Of a stretch of DNA of 9,390 nucleotides, positions 1-6,742 are shown in pieces (the stretch's first letter is position 1; each line of letters begins with the position of its first letter). Position numbers and translations under genes: made by a program. This stretch comes from Eggerthellaceae bacterium (GTDB lineage: Bacteria; Actinomycetota; Coriobacteriia; Coriobacteriales; Eggerthellaceae). The notes under the pieces are model-generated. The model worked only from the letters and a program-made list of their open reading frames with translations, was not told where the DNA came from and ran no database searches. The stretch covers positions 1 through 9,390 of the forward strand of contig JAFUCW010000453.1 in the NCBI GenBank assembly GCA_017459485.1, in the 5' to 3' direction.

Positions 1-80
1 AATATGTACATTTTTGCACCAATCTATACGAATTTGAACTATTATTGTCTGAAATCAGCAATAATATGTACACATTTTAA
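1..80. repeat. Paired TGTACA palindrome element, copy A
   Basis: This AT-rich spacer lies downstream of the permease stop. It has two palindromic sites, AATATGTACATTTT at 1-14 and AATATGTACACATT at 63-76, whose TGTACA cores (5-10 and 67-72) are 62 bp apart. A second copy with the same 62-bp spacing lies at 7421-7500. Both copies also contain TTTTTGCA and ACTATTAT between the sites (here 11-18 and 38-45). The outer arms of the two sites are inverted relative to each other. The element could be a pair of operators, a bidirectional structured spacer or a small dispersed repeat. Because the window starts at base 1, the gene on the left is unknown. No clear T-rich terminator hairpin for the permease gene is visible in 81-112. 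Confidence 0.5.
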
Positions 81-112
81 TCGCACACACGTATTCAACG
101 AACCATATAGCC

Positions 113-3100
113 CTATTCTTGCACTTTCATGGCAAGTTCGAGCGGCACCTCCTTGATGCGGCGCACATGCAAAAACGCCACAAACGCGTACACCACCATG
201 CCAATAAGGACGAGCAAGACAAAGCGTTCGGGCGGAATAATGATGGGGAAATTACCCGCATAGTCCATGAACACAACTTTGAGCAGGCCAATCAGCAGCC
301 CCAGGATAAGCGGCAGACTTGCCACTAAGCTGAAAAGCACCCAATAGGTGATGGGCCTGATGTAGAGTCCGTCCACTTCGCGGTTGTGGTAGCCGAACAC
401 CTTCATGTAGCTGATCGAGCGCGCGGACCGGTCGATGACGGTCTTGGTCAGCAGGTAGACCAGTATCAGGTAGATGGGAACCGCCATAGCCATCATCATG
501 TACATGACTTTGCCCATCGACGTCTCCAGCTGGTCAGAGATCTTGAGCATGTCAACAGGTTCAATATGTTGCGCGGTGTAGCGCGTGTCCAAATCGAGCT
601 CTTCGGCGCTTGCGTAGGCGTTGAAATAGTCGGCATCGTTGTCGAACAAGCGGTTGAAGTCGTCAAGGGTCATGTAGAGCGCCGTGTCGGCAGCGTTCGA
701 AGCGGACTCGGCGACTTCAAGGGAATAGGTCTCGCCTTTGCGACGGTTGCGCGCATCGACCGTCGCACCCACTTCGGCCTTGGTTTTCTCCACCAGCCCT
801 TGTGCCGCCACGACATGCCCGTCAGCAACGGGTATGTCTGTCCAGTAGCGGCTGTTGGGCTGAATGCCGTAGACGGTCACGTCTTCAAACTTCCCTCCGA
901 AGAGCCGCTCGATCTCCACAGAGCCCACCGCGTACTTTTCTGACTGAGCAATCACGTCGGCGCTGTTTACGCGCGAATTCACCACGTGAGCGTCCTCGTC
1001 GACCTCCGATGCCAGCCGCGCATCGTCAAGCAGACCCTCGTCCATGTCGCGCACCAAGTCGATGTCTTTCTGAGTCGCGTCGTCCACGTCGCGCAGAAGG
1101 TCCACGTCTGCCTGGGTCGCGTCGTCGAGGTCGGTGAGCAGGTCGATGTCTTTCTGGGTCGCGTCGTCCACGTCGCGCAGGACGTCGATGGCGGCCTGGG
1201 TCTTGTCGTCCACGTCGCGCAGAAGGTCCACGTCTGCCTGGGTCGCGTCGTCGAGGTCGCGCAGCAGGTCGATGTCTTTCTGGGTCGCGTCGTCGACGTT
1301 TCGAAGCAAGTCGACGTCTGCCTGGGTGGCTGCATCCAGGTTCGAAAGCATATCCACGTCGGCTTGGGTCTGTGCGTCCAAGTTGGAAAGGAGCTCCACG
1401 TCCGCTTGGGTTTGAGCATCCAGGTTCTGCATCAGCTGCAAGTCGGCGCTCGTCTGGGCGTCAAGGTTCTGCATCAGCTGCAGGTCATCCTGGGTTTGCG
1501 CATCAATGCTGGAAAGCAGCTGCAAACCCGCCTGCTCCTCCTGCGTCAAGCGAGCGGCAAGCGCAAGGTCTTCTGCCGTGGCCGACCCCGCTGCGACACG
1601 CTGCGCCGCAGCGACGGAAGCGGGGTTTTCCTGCGCCCATTGAGCCCAGTACATCAGATCCTGCTGTGCCTGAAGGCGCTGCGCAGCAGCCAAAACGCCT
1701 GGGTTAGCCTGCAGGCGCGACATGGCATCGAGCAGCTGCTGGTTGCCCTGAAGGCGGTCGAAGGCGTCGAGCAGCTGCTGGTTTTGCTGCAGCCGATCGA
1801 GCGCGTCCATCAAAGGTTGATTGCCCTGCAGGCGCTCCAAGGCATCCATAAGCACCGTGTTGTCCTGCAGGCGGTCCAAGGCGTCCATGAGCGCCTCGTT
1901 GTCCCGCAGCCGAGAAAGCGCATCCATCAGGGGCTGGTTGTCCTGGAGCACGTCAATGGCGTCCATGAGCGCCTCGTTGTCCTGCAGGCGGTCCAGGGCG
2001 TCCATAAGCGCCTCGTTGTCCTGGAGGCGGTCGAAAGCGTCCATCAAAGGCTGGTTGTCCTGGAGCACGTCAATGGCGTCCGTGAGCGCCTCGTTGTCCT
2101 GGAGCCTGTCCAGGGCGTCCATAAGCGCCTCGTTGTCCTGGAGGCGGTCGAAAGCGTCCATAAGCGTCTTGTTTTTCTGCAGGCGCTGCGCCGCGTCGAT
2201 GGCGTCTTTGTTCGCATTGTAGCGATCGCGGTCCTCCACCAGCCGCAGCGCCGCCGCATACATCTTGCGCTCGTCGTCCGTCCCCTCCAACTCGACCGGT
2301 GCCTTGAGCACATACTGGTGTGGCGCTGCCACGGTTTTCAGCAGCTCGCCGGCGTAATTCTGCACTACAGGCAGCATGCACGAGCCGAACAACAACAGCA
2401 GGCTTGCGAACATAATGCCAAAGAACAGCGTCACAAAGTGGCTTGCGTTGCGAAGCAGCACGCGCAGGCGAAACCTTGTGGGGTATCCTAATCCGTCGGG
2501 CAGCGGCAGGCTGGCATTGCGCTTGCGCGACGCCACCTCGTGCCGAAGGAACTGCAGCGGCGTGAAGCGCATCTTGCGCATCAGCCCGAACAACGTGATG
2601 CCCACCAGCAGCAGAAACGGCACCACTGCCGTGATCAAGACTATCTTCCAGTCCCAGATGGTGTGGTACGGCGGCAGGCTGTAGCTGTGGTAATACAGGT
2701 CCTTCATGGGGTCGGTGAGCACGTTTACCCCTATAGCCAGCCCGATGCTCGACCCGAGCGCTCCCACGAGCACCGGCAGCACCAGGTAGTGGCGCACAAT
2801 CTCTGCTTTGCGCCAGCCGCTTGCCAGCATGGTGCCGATGACCGAGCTTTCGGATTCGATGGTGGCACCTGTCAGAACCACAAACACAAACGCCATGATG
2901 ACAATAAGGACGATCAGCAGCACGATCCACATGGTCTGATCGCCTTGGACGTCGTCGAGCGCATAGCCGATGCCCTGGTTGTCTTCTGCGTCGACGAAAG
3001 CGCTGACAACCGCATCGTGGTCCGCCAATACGTCCAGCATATCCTCTTCGATGTCCGTGCGTGCCGCCAAGTCGAGCGATTGGTCGTCGAACGTGAACGA

Positions 3101-3727
3101 GTAGTTGTACACCTCGGAGCCGCTGTCGAAGCTGCGGTAGGCTTCGTCGGTGACCGTCGCCACCGTGAACGTGAGCGCGTCGAACATGAAGCTGGCGTTG
3201 TCGGAGAAAAGCGCCTGGTAGTCGGGATAGGTCAGGATACCGCATACGGTGAAGGACCGCCCGTCCACCTGCACCACATCACCAACGGAAAGACCGTGGT
3301 TCTCTGTTGCGAACACACGGTCAAGGGCGATCTCGTCGGCGCTTTCAGGTGCACGGCCCGCTGCATAGGCGGGCAGGTTCACTGTGGTACGCGGGCCATA
3401 CACGCGTGCAGTTACGTCGCTGGCCCCATCGCCTGAAGAGCCCAAGTCAAGCGATACTTCGCGATAGAAGTCGGGTGTCACCGAAACGCCCAGCTTTCCC
3501 ACAGCGGCGATTGCGTCATCGTCGGGTTCGAAGTCGCAGGCGAACCGACCATCTTCGATAGCATAGGTCTGCGGCATGTCGGCGCAGATCTTCTCGATGC
3601 TGCCTGCGGCAAGCAAGAACCCGCTCGTGAACGCCGTGGCGAACACCATCATCAGGAACATGCCCAAGTACTTGCCCAAGTTGGAGCGCAGTTCGCGCGG
3701 GAACCGCTTGTTCAAGGGATTTGCCAC
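113..3727 (-). CDS. FtsX/MacB-type ABC transporter permease with large repeat-containing extracytoplasmic domain
   Basis: Membrane subunit of an ABC transporter, 1204 residues. The GTG start at 3727 was chosen because it follows the ATPase stop by 2 nt and has GGAG 8 nt upstream; the reading frame stays open further upstream only inside the ATPase gene. Eight hydrophobic segments are visible, near residues 20-42, 266-290, 312-335, 361-383, 431-454, 1075-1097, 1126-1153 and 1168-1188. This is the duplicated FtsX layout: TM1, an outside domain, TM2-4, TM5, a second outside domain, TM6-8. The first outside domain (about 43-265) resembles the MacB periplasmic core. The second (about 455-1070) is far longer than usual and holds 13-residue repeats (506-713) and 14-residue repeats (728-909). 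Type VII (MacB/Lol/FtsX-like) systems act mechanically on substrates outside the membrane rather than by classical import. The substrate is unknown here; peptide or lipid export, resistance, or cell-wall control are all possible. The family call is secure, the role is not. Confidence 0.93.
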   Translation of the reverse strand: MANPLNKRFPRELRSNLGKYLGMFLMMVFATAFTSGFLLAAGSIEKICADMPQTYAIEDGRFACDFEPDDDAIAAVGKLGVSVTPDFYREVSLDLGSSGDGASDVTARVYGPRTTVNLPAYAAGRAPESADEIALDRVFATENHGLSVGDVVQVDGRSFTVCGILTYPDYQALFSDNASFMFDALTFTVATVTDEAYRSFDSGSEVYNYSFTFDDQSLDLAARTDIEEDMLDVLADHDAVVSAFVDAEDNQGIGYALDDVQGDQTMWIVLLIVLIVIMAFVFVVLTGATIESESSVIGTMLASGWRKAEIVRHYLVLPVLVGALGSSIGLAIGVNVLTDPMKDLYYHSYSLPPYHTIWDWKIVLITAVVPFLLLVGITLFGLMRKMRFTPLQFLRHEVASRKRNASLPLPDGLGYPTRFRLRVLLRNASHFVTLFFGIMFASLLLLFGSCMLPVVQNYAGELLKTVAAPHQYVLKAPVELEGTDDERKMYAAALRLVEDRDRYNANKDAIDAAQRLQKNKTLMDAFDRLQDNEALMDALDRLQDNEALTDAIDVLQDNQPLMDAFDRLQDNEALMDALDRLQDNEALMDAIDVLQDNQPLMDALSRLRDNEALMDALDRLQDNTVLMDALERLQGNQPLMDALDRLQQNQQLLDAFDRLQGNQQLLDAMSRLQANPGVLAAAQRLQAQQDLMYWAQWAQENPASVAAAQRVAAGSATAEDLALAARLTQEEQAGLQLLSSIDAQTQDDLQLMQNLDAQTSADLQLMQNLDAQTQADVELLSNLDAQTQADVDMLSNLDAATQADVDLLRNVDDATQKDIDLLRDLDDATQADVDLLRDVDDKTQAAIDVLRDVDDATQKDIDLLTDLDDATQADVDLLRDVDDATQKDIDLVRDMDEGLLDDARLASEVDEDAHVVNSRVNSADVIAQSEKYAVGSVEIERLFGGKFEDVTVYGIQPNSRYWTDIPVADGHVVAAQGLVEKTKAEVGATVDARNRRKGETYSLEVAESASNAADTALYMTLDDFNRLFDNDADYFNAYASAEELDLDTRYTAQHIEPVDMLKISDQLETSMGKVMYMMMAMAVPIYLILVYLLTKTVIDRSARSISYMKVFGYHNREVDGLYIRPITYWVLFSLVASLPLILGLLIGLLKVVFMDYAGNFPIIIPPERFVLLVLIGMVVYAFVAFLHVRRIKEVPLELAMKVQE
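1001..1546 (-). repeat. Tandem 42-bp repeats encoding 14-residue units (13 units, 11 well conserved)
   Basis: These repeats encode permease residues 728-909. The eleven good units fill 1043-1504, with degenerate units on each side. The unit consensus is DDATQADVDLLRDV, with variants DAQTQADVELLSNL and DDATQKDIDLLRDL. The period is exactly two heptads. T4, V/I8, L11 and V/L14 recur with spacings of 4, 3, 3 and 4, which suits a continuous amphipathic helix or coiled coil with an acidic surface. Neighbouring units are more alike toward the C-terminal side, and a three-unit superrepeat (about 126 bp, units 6-8 against 9-11) suggests growth by unequal exchange. The coiled-coil reading is inferred. 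Confidence 0.9.
1589..2212 (-). repeat. Tandem 39-bp repeats encoding 13-residue units (16 units, 12 well conserved)
   Basis: These repeats encode permease residues 506-713. The consensus is NEALMDALDRLQD, with the first-position Asn, L4, D6-A7, L/F/I8 and L11 kept in nearly every unit. Units at both ends are degenerate (NKDAIDAAQRLQK at the start, NPASVAAAQRVAA at the end). The 13-residue period does not match heptads (7) or hendecads (11). The block may therefore form short capped helices or a solenoid rather than a plain coiled coil. It is joined to the 14-residue block by a linker of about 14 residues. Units are identical or nearly so in DNA as well as protein, which points to recent expansion. 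Confidence 0.9.
1940..2173 (-). repeat. 117-bp tandem duplication (three 39-bp units, twice)
   Basis: Within the 13-residue array, 1940-2056 and 2057-2173 align without gaps with nine mismatches counted by eye. Five of these fall in the last 15 bp. Each half encodes the order AFDRLQD, ALDRLQD, AIDVLQD, so the array has a higher-order three-unit period. The near-identity suggests a recent duplication that could vary in copy number between strains. Confidence 0.85.
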
Positions 3728-3729
3728 GC

Positions 3730-4440
3730 CTACCACTCCAGCGAAGCCGCAGGCCGCACGTCGGCGTTCACCGAGTCTTCGACCAGCCTTCCGTCGCGCA
3801 GGCGCAGGATGCGGTGCGCCATGTGCTTGATGGCGTCGTTGTGCGTGACGATGACGATGGTGCACCCGTATTCCTGGTTGACCTGCTCCATGAGCGCAAG
3901 GATCTCCTTGGAGGTGTTGTAGTCAAGTGCGCCGGTAGGTTCGTCGCACAGCAGCAAGCTGGGGTTCTTCACCAGTGCGCGACCGATTGCGCATCGCTGC
4001 TGCTGGCCTCCAGATATCTGGTGCGGAAACTTCTTGCGGTGCTCGTAGAGGCCAAGCGACTGCAGCAGGGGCTCCATAGGCAGCGGATTGTCCGAAAGGT
4101 ACTCGCAAACTTCGATGTTCTCTTGGACAGTCAGGTCGCCCACCAGGTTGTAGAACTGGAACACAAAGCCCAGTTCGCGACGGCGGTATTCCACCAGATC
4201 GCGGTCTGCCAGTCCCGTAAGCTCGGTCTGCCCCACACGTATCGACCCCGCGTCTGCCGGTTCCAGCCCGCCCACCAGATTAAGAAACGTGGACTTGCCT
4301 GACCCGGACGGACCGAGCAGGGTGCAGATTTCGCCTTTCGCCAACGACGTCGTTATGCCCTGCAGCACGTCAAGCCGCGCATCGCCTTCCCCATAGTGCT
4401 TGCAGAGCCCCGCTATCTGGAGGAACGCTTCGCTTTCCAT
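3730..4440 (-). CDS. ABC transporter ATP-binding protein (MacB/LolD/FtsE type)
   Basis: Cytoplasmic ATPase of the ABC pair, 236 residues, a full-length single nucleotide-binding domain. Visible motifs are Walker [10 protein letters not shown] (43-51), the Q-loop Gln in FVFQF (Q95), signature ISGGQQQR (142-149, with Ile for the usual Leu), Walker B LLLCDEP (162-168) followed by the D-loop GALD, and the switch His in VTHN (H200). The short insertion pattern and lack of a C-terminal extension fit the LolD/MacB/FtsE group that pairs with FtsX-like permeases. The ATG at 4440 is preceded by AGGAG (4449-4453) at 8 nt. Its last codons contain the GGAG used by the permease GTG start, so the two genes are probably translationally coupled. 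ATP hydrolysis would drive conformational change of the permease's outer domain. Confidence 0.96.
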   Translation of the reverse strand: MESEAFLQIAGLCKHYGEGDARLDVLQGITTSLAKGEICTLLGPSGSGKSTFLNLVGGLEPADAGSIRVGQTELTGLADRDLVEYRRRELGFVFQFYNLVGDLTVQENIEVCEYLSDNPLPMEPLLQSLGLYEHRKKFPHQISGGQQQRCAIGRALVKNPSLLLCDEPTGALDYNTSKEILALMEQVNQEYGCTIVIVTHNDAIKHMAHRILRLRDGRLVEDSVNADVRPAASLEW

Positions 4441-4683
4441 GTCGCATGCTCCTAAAGTTATAAGAATCTAACTTATATAGCATACCACTATGCGTAACAG
4501 AATTCACCGAAATGATGCGGACCTGGGCGACTCTCTCATTTGGCACCGCGTACGCGTGGCTCTTTCTTGCAAAGCGAATGCCAGGCACCCAGCTGCCTGC
4601 GACACAGGGCACCATCGGAATGCGCGGGAAGCACGCATGCCGCGCCGCGGGCGCAGGAGGGGCCACATGCCGCAACTACGCTA
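4441..4683. other. Intergenic spacer between EIIC and ABC operon
   Basis: Apart from the ABC promoter near 4453-4482, I see no supported gene here. The open frames that cross it run over the promoter or antisense to genes and have Arg/Pro/His-rich shadow composition. A 6-bp hairpin, CAGGCA (4579-4584) and TGCCTG (4591-4596), lies downstream of the EIIC gene but has no T-run on the minus strand, so it is only a weak terminator candidate. GGCACC occurs three times (near 4541, 4581 and 4607), without clear meaning. Confidence 0.5.
4453..4482 (-). promoter_or_regulatory. Probable promoter and dyad operator of the ABC operon
   Basis: Reading on the minus strand toward the ATPase ATG, there is an extended -10-like TGCTATATA (TATATA at 4474-4479). 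Just downstream lies a perfect dyad, AAGTTA (4455-4460) and TAACTT (4469-4474), with an 8-bp spacer. A second, overlapping dyad is TATAAG (4459-4464) and CTTATA (4472-4477). The dyads cover the -10 region and the likely transcription start, as expected for a repressor site. No convincing -35 box is visible. The regulator is not encoded in the window. Confidence 0.5.
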
Positions 4684-5775
4684 TCAGGCGTCGAGCTTCA
4701 AGTCTCCGTCGCAAATAAGACCCGCGCGCCGCATGACGAAGGCAACCACCCAGCTGACAAGCACGGGCAGCACGAAACATACCAGTGCCATGCCAAGCCA
4801 TTCGAAGGCACCAGGCGCGATGCCGCCTTCCACCCATCCAGAGTACAGGCCGATAGGCCCCACAAGGCCACAGGTCCCCATACCCGATGCGATAGCAGGG
4901 CCGTTTTGCTGCATGCCGAACACGACAGTGGCAACCGGACCGCACACTGCAGAAGCCACGATGGTCGGAACCCAGATGAGAGGCTTGCGCATGATGTTGC
5001 CCATCTGGAGCATAGAGGTACCGATGCCCTGGGACACGACGCCGCCCCAGCCATTGTCGCGGAAGCTGATTGCGGCAAAGCCCACCATCTGGGCGCAACA
5101 ACCCGCCAAAGCCGCGCCACCGGCAAGACCCGTCAGGCCGAGCGCCGCGCAGATGGCAGCCGACGAAATGGGCAGCGTAAGCGCCATTCCCACGGCAACC
5201 GCCACCACGGTGCCCATAAGGAAGGGCTGCAGCTCTGTCGCCCACATCACAAAACCGCCGACAGCAGACGCTACGGCCCCAATTCCAGGAGCTGCGACCA
5301 GCGCAAGAAGACAACCCAGGCCGACCACCACGGCAGGAGTGACCAAGATGTCCACTTTCGTCTCCTTGGAGACTGCCTTTCCCAACTCGGACGCCACGAT
5401 GGCAACCACGAGCACCGCAAGCGGACCACCCGCACCCCCTTCCGCATTGGCGGCATAGCCCACGGCGGCAAGAGAATAGAGCACCAAAGGCGGCGCCTTC
5501 AGCGCAAAGCCGATCGCAACCGCCATAGCCGGCCCCGACACGCTCGTGGCAAAAGAACCAAGATTGTTGAAGGTTTCTACACCGGCAAGGTTGCCTATGG
5601 TGTTGAAGATGGTGCCGATCAGCAAAGATGCAAACAGGCCCTGCGCCATGGCCGACATAGCGTCGATGGCATAGCGCTGAAACGAAATCTCTATGTCCTT
5701 GCGCTTGAGAAAAGTGCGCACGTTTCCCTGTTGTGTCCCGCCAACCGACTGACCGCTCCCGTTTCCAGAGACCAT
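4684..5775 (-). CDS. Orphan PTS EIIC-like membrane protein (PTS_EIIC_2 family)
   Basis: Polytopic membrane protein of 363 residues if it starts at the ATG at 5775. It begins with a short Gly/Ser-rich leader followed by FLKRKDIEIS (22-31), then about eight or more hydrophobic segments. Family-like stretches include ELGKAVSKETKVDILVTP and NGPAIASGMGTCGLVGP, which I recognise from the PF13303 type of EIIC. In the phosphotransferase system EIIC carries the sugar, but no EIIA or EIIB domain (phosphorylated His or Cys) is fused or adjacent, so substrate and phosphorylation are unknown. Some such orphans may transport without phosphorylation. GGGGG lies 5 nt before the ATG. A strong AGGAGG (5800-5805) is 24 nt upstream and would better serve a TTG at 5787 (12 nt), so the exact start is uncertain. 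Extensions further upstream run into the promoter and the divergent gene and were rejected. Confidence 0.87.
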   Translation of the reverse strand: MVSGNGSGQSVGGTQQGNVRTFLKRKDIEISFQRYAIDAMSAMAQGLFASLLIGTIFNTIGNLAGVETFNNLGSFATSVSGPAMAVAIGFALKAPPLVLYSLAAVGYAANAEGGAGGPLAVLVVAIVASELGKAVSKETKVDILVTPAVVVGLGCLLALVAAPGIGAVASAVGGFVMWATELQPFLMGTVVAVAVGMALTLPISSAAICAALGLTGLAGGAALAGCCAQMVGFAAISFRDNGWGGVVSQGIGTSMLQMGNIMRKPLIWVPTIVASAVCGPVATVVFGMQQNGPAIASGMGTCGLVGPIGLYSGWVEGGIAPGAFEWLGMALVCFVLPVLVSWVVAFVMRRAGLICDGDLKLDA

Positions 5776-5810
5776 GACATCCCCCAACGACGCACTTTCC
5801 CTCCTATGCA

Positions 5811-5840
5811 ATAATACGGTATAGCGCCCAATGCTGCCAA
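5811..5840 (-). promoter_or_regulatory. Predicted sigma70-type promoter of the EIIC gene
   Basis: On the minus strand, TTGGCA (5835-5840, five of six matches to TTGACA) is followed by an 18-bp spacer and TATTAT (5811-5816, five of six matches to TATAAT). The start of transcription would be near 5804, almost at AGGAGG, giving a leader of about 30 nt. The -35 box overlaps a small dyad, GCTGC (5833-5837) and GCAGC (5842-5846), and a direct repeat CCAATGC (5828-5834 and 5837-5843). The whole region lies between two divergent genes, so one regulator could act on both. Confidence 0.55.
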
Positions 5841-5867
5841 TGCAGCGGAATACAGAAAGGATGCGCC

Positions 5868-6617
5868 ATGAGCCTTTGGGAAGAACTGGAACAATGGAAA
5901 ACGTATAACTGGGTCGAGCTTTCGCACACGATCGACAACAACAGCCCCTACTGGGGAGGCCTGCCCGAAGGGTCAATAGAGCTGGGCAAAGTCGTGTTCG
6001 ACTACGACGAGGAGATTCTTTCTTGCCGCATCCAGACCTTCAAGTTCGCGGGGCAGTTCGGCACGCACATCGACTTCCCTGTGCACTTCACGCCCGGCCT
6101 GGCGGCAGCCGACGACTGGGGCCCCTACGACCTGGCGCTTCCCCTTGTGGTCGTCGACGTGAGCGCCAAGGTGGCTGAAAACCCCGAATATGCCGTGACC
6201 TTGGAAGACATAGAAGCGCATGAGTCTGCGCACGGACGCATTCCGCAAGGCTGCTTCGTGGCACTGCGCACCGACTGGTCGAAGAAGTGGCCCGACAACG
6301 ACGCGCTCAACAACTTCGACGAAGAGGGCGGGGAGCACGCCCCCGGCTGGTCGATGGAAGTCCTGAAGTTTCTCTACGAAGAGCGCGGCATCTACGCCAA
6401 CGGACACGAGTCCATCGACACCGACGCTTCCGTGCTTGCCGCGCAAGCGGGCGATTTGGCCTGCGAGCGCTACGTGCTGTCAAACGGACATGTGCAAGTG
6501 GAGCTGATGGACAACCTGGACAAGCTTCCGCCCACCGGCGCGGTGATCTTCGTCGCTTGGCCGCGCGTGGCCGGCGCAACCGGCATGCCCGTGCGCGCCT
6601 GGGCGGTCTTCAAGTAA
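5868..6617 (+). CDS. Cyclase/kynurenine formamidase-family metal-dependent hydrolase
   Basis: Cytoplasmic enzyme of 249 residues, the normal size for the Cyclase family (PF04199), which includes KynB-type arylformamidases and isatin hydrolases. The metal-binding motif GTHIDFPVHF is at 65-74 (H67, D69, H73). Other family-like stretches are RTDWSKKW (134-141) and GHESIDTD (179-186), where H180 and E181 could be further metal or catalytic residues. There is no signal peptide. The ATG has AAAGGA (5856-5861) 6 nt upstream. The gene is divergent from the EIIC gene and 125 bp upstream of a P-loop ATPase gene. No other tryptophan or kynurenine gene is present, so the substrate (a cyclic or N-acyl amide) cannot be named. 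The family is secure, the reaction is inferred from the family. Confidence 0.92.
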   Translation: MSLWEELEQWKTYNWVELSHTIDNNSPYWGGLPEGSIELGKVVFDYDEEILSCRIQTFKFAGQFGTHIDFPVHFTPGLAAADDWGPYDLALPLVVVDVSAKVAENPEYAVTLEDIEAHESAHGRIPQGCFVALRTDWSKKWPDNDALNNFDEEGGEHAPGWSMEVLKFLYEERGIYANGHESIDTDASVLAAQAGDLACERYVLSNGHVQVELMDNLDKLPPTGAVIFVAWPRVAGATGMPVRAWAVFK

Positions 6618-6742
6618 ATGCACCAGCACCGCGGTTTCCAGGCAACCCCAGACAGCATGCCCGGAAACTGCTCCGACAGCAGCGGAGCGCCCGAATCCAA
6701 GGTGCGCTCCGCTTTCGCATCAGAAGGAAAGCACAACATCGC
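6618..6742 (+). promoter_or_regulatory. Structured intergenic leader with alternative hairpins
   Basis: Three hairpins can be drawn. H1 (6632-6670) pairs CGGTTTCC and GGCA with TGCC and GGAAACTG, with one mismatch and a 13-nt loop. H2 pairs GCTCCG (6670-6675) with CGGAGC (6683-6688). H3 pairs AGCGGAGCGC (6681-6690) with GCGCTCCGCT (6704-6713), a perfect 10-bp GC-rich stem. H2 and H3 use the same bases and exclude each other. Only TTTC follows H3, so it is a poor intrinsic terminator by the T-run rule. It may end the cyclase transcript, or act as an attenuator 30 nt before the ATPase start. No known riboswitch class was recognised. Confidence 0.45.

Noticed and set aside
1001..2212. CRISPR-like or minisatellite non-coding array
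   Set aside because: Units are contiguous without spacers, keep the reading frame of the permease and vary mostly at tolerated residues, so they are coding tandem repeats.
986..2491. 501-codon plus-strand open frame opposite the permease repeats
   Set aside because: It is antisense to the repeat array. Periodic, GC-rich, Asp/Leu/Gln codons leave several frames without stops, so the length comes from the repeats. It has no ribosome site and no family features.
3728..3865. N-terminal extension of the permease to an ATG at 3865
   Set aside because: The extra 46 residues overlap the ATPase 3' end and are Arg/His-rich out-of-frame sequence; the GTG at 3727 with GGAG fits the FtsX N-terminus.
4579..4596. 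Intrinsic terminator of the EIIC gene
   Set aside because: The stem is only 6 bp and no T-run follows it on the minus strand; noted only as a weak candidate in the spacer.
4370..4675. 101-codon minus-strand frame across the ABC promoter
   Set aside because: It overlaps the ATPase start and its promoter, has no ribosome site and no recognisable domain.
4540..5814. 424-codon plus-strand frame opposite the EIIC gene
   Set aside because: Its His/Arg/Ala-rich composition is typical of an antisense shadow, and the minus strand carries a recognisable membrane family.
5776..5976. N-terminal extension of the EIIC gene to 5976
   Set aside because: It would run through the predicted promoter and antisense to the start of the cyclase gene, and has no membrane or family features.
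6287..6742. N-terminal extension of the P-loop ATPase back to 6287
   Set aside because: It overlaps the cyclase gene in another frame and is Arg-rich shadow sequence; the P-loop directly follows the ATG at 6743.
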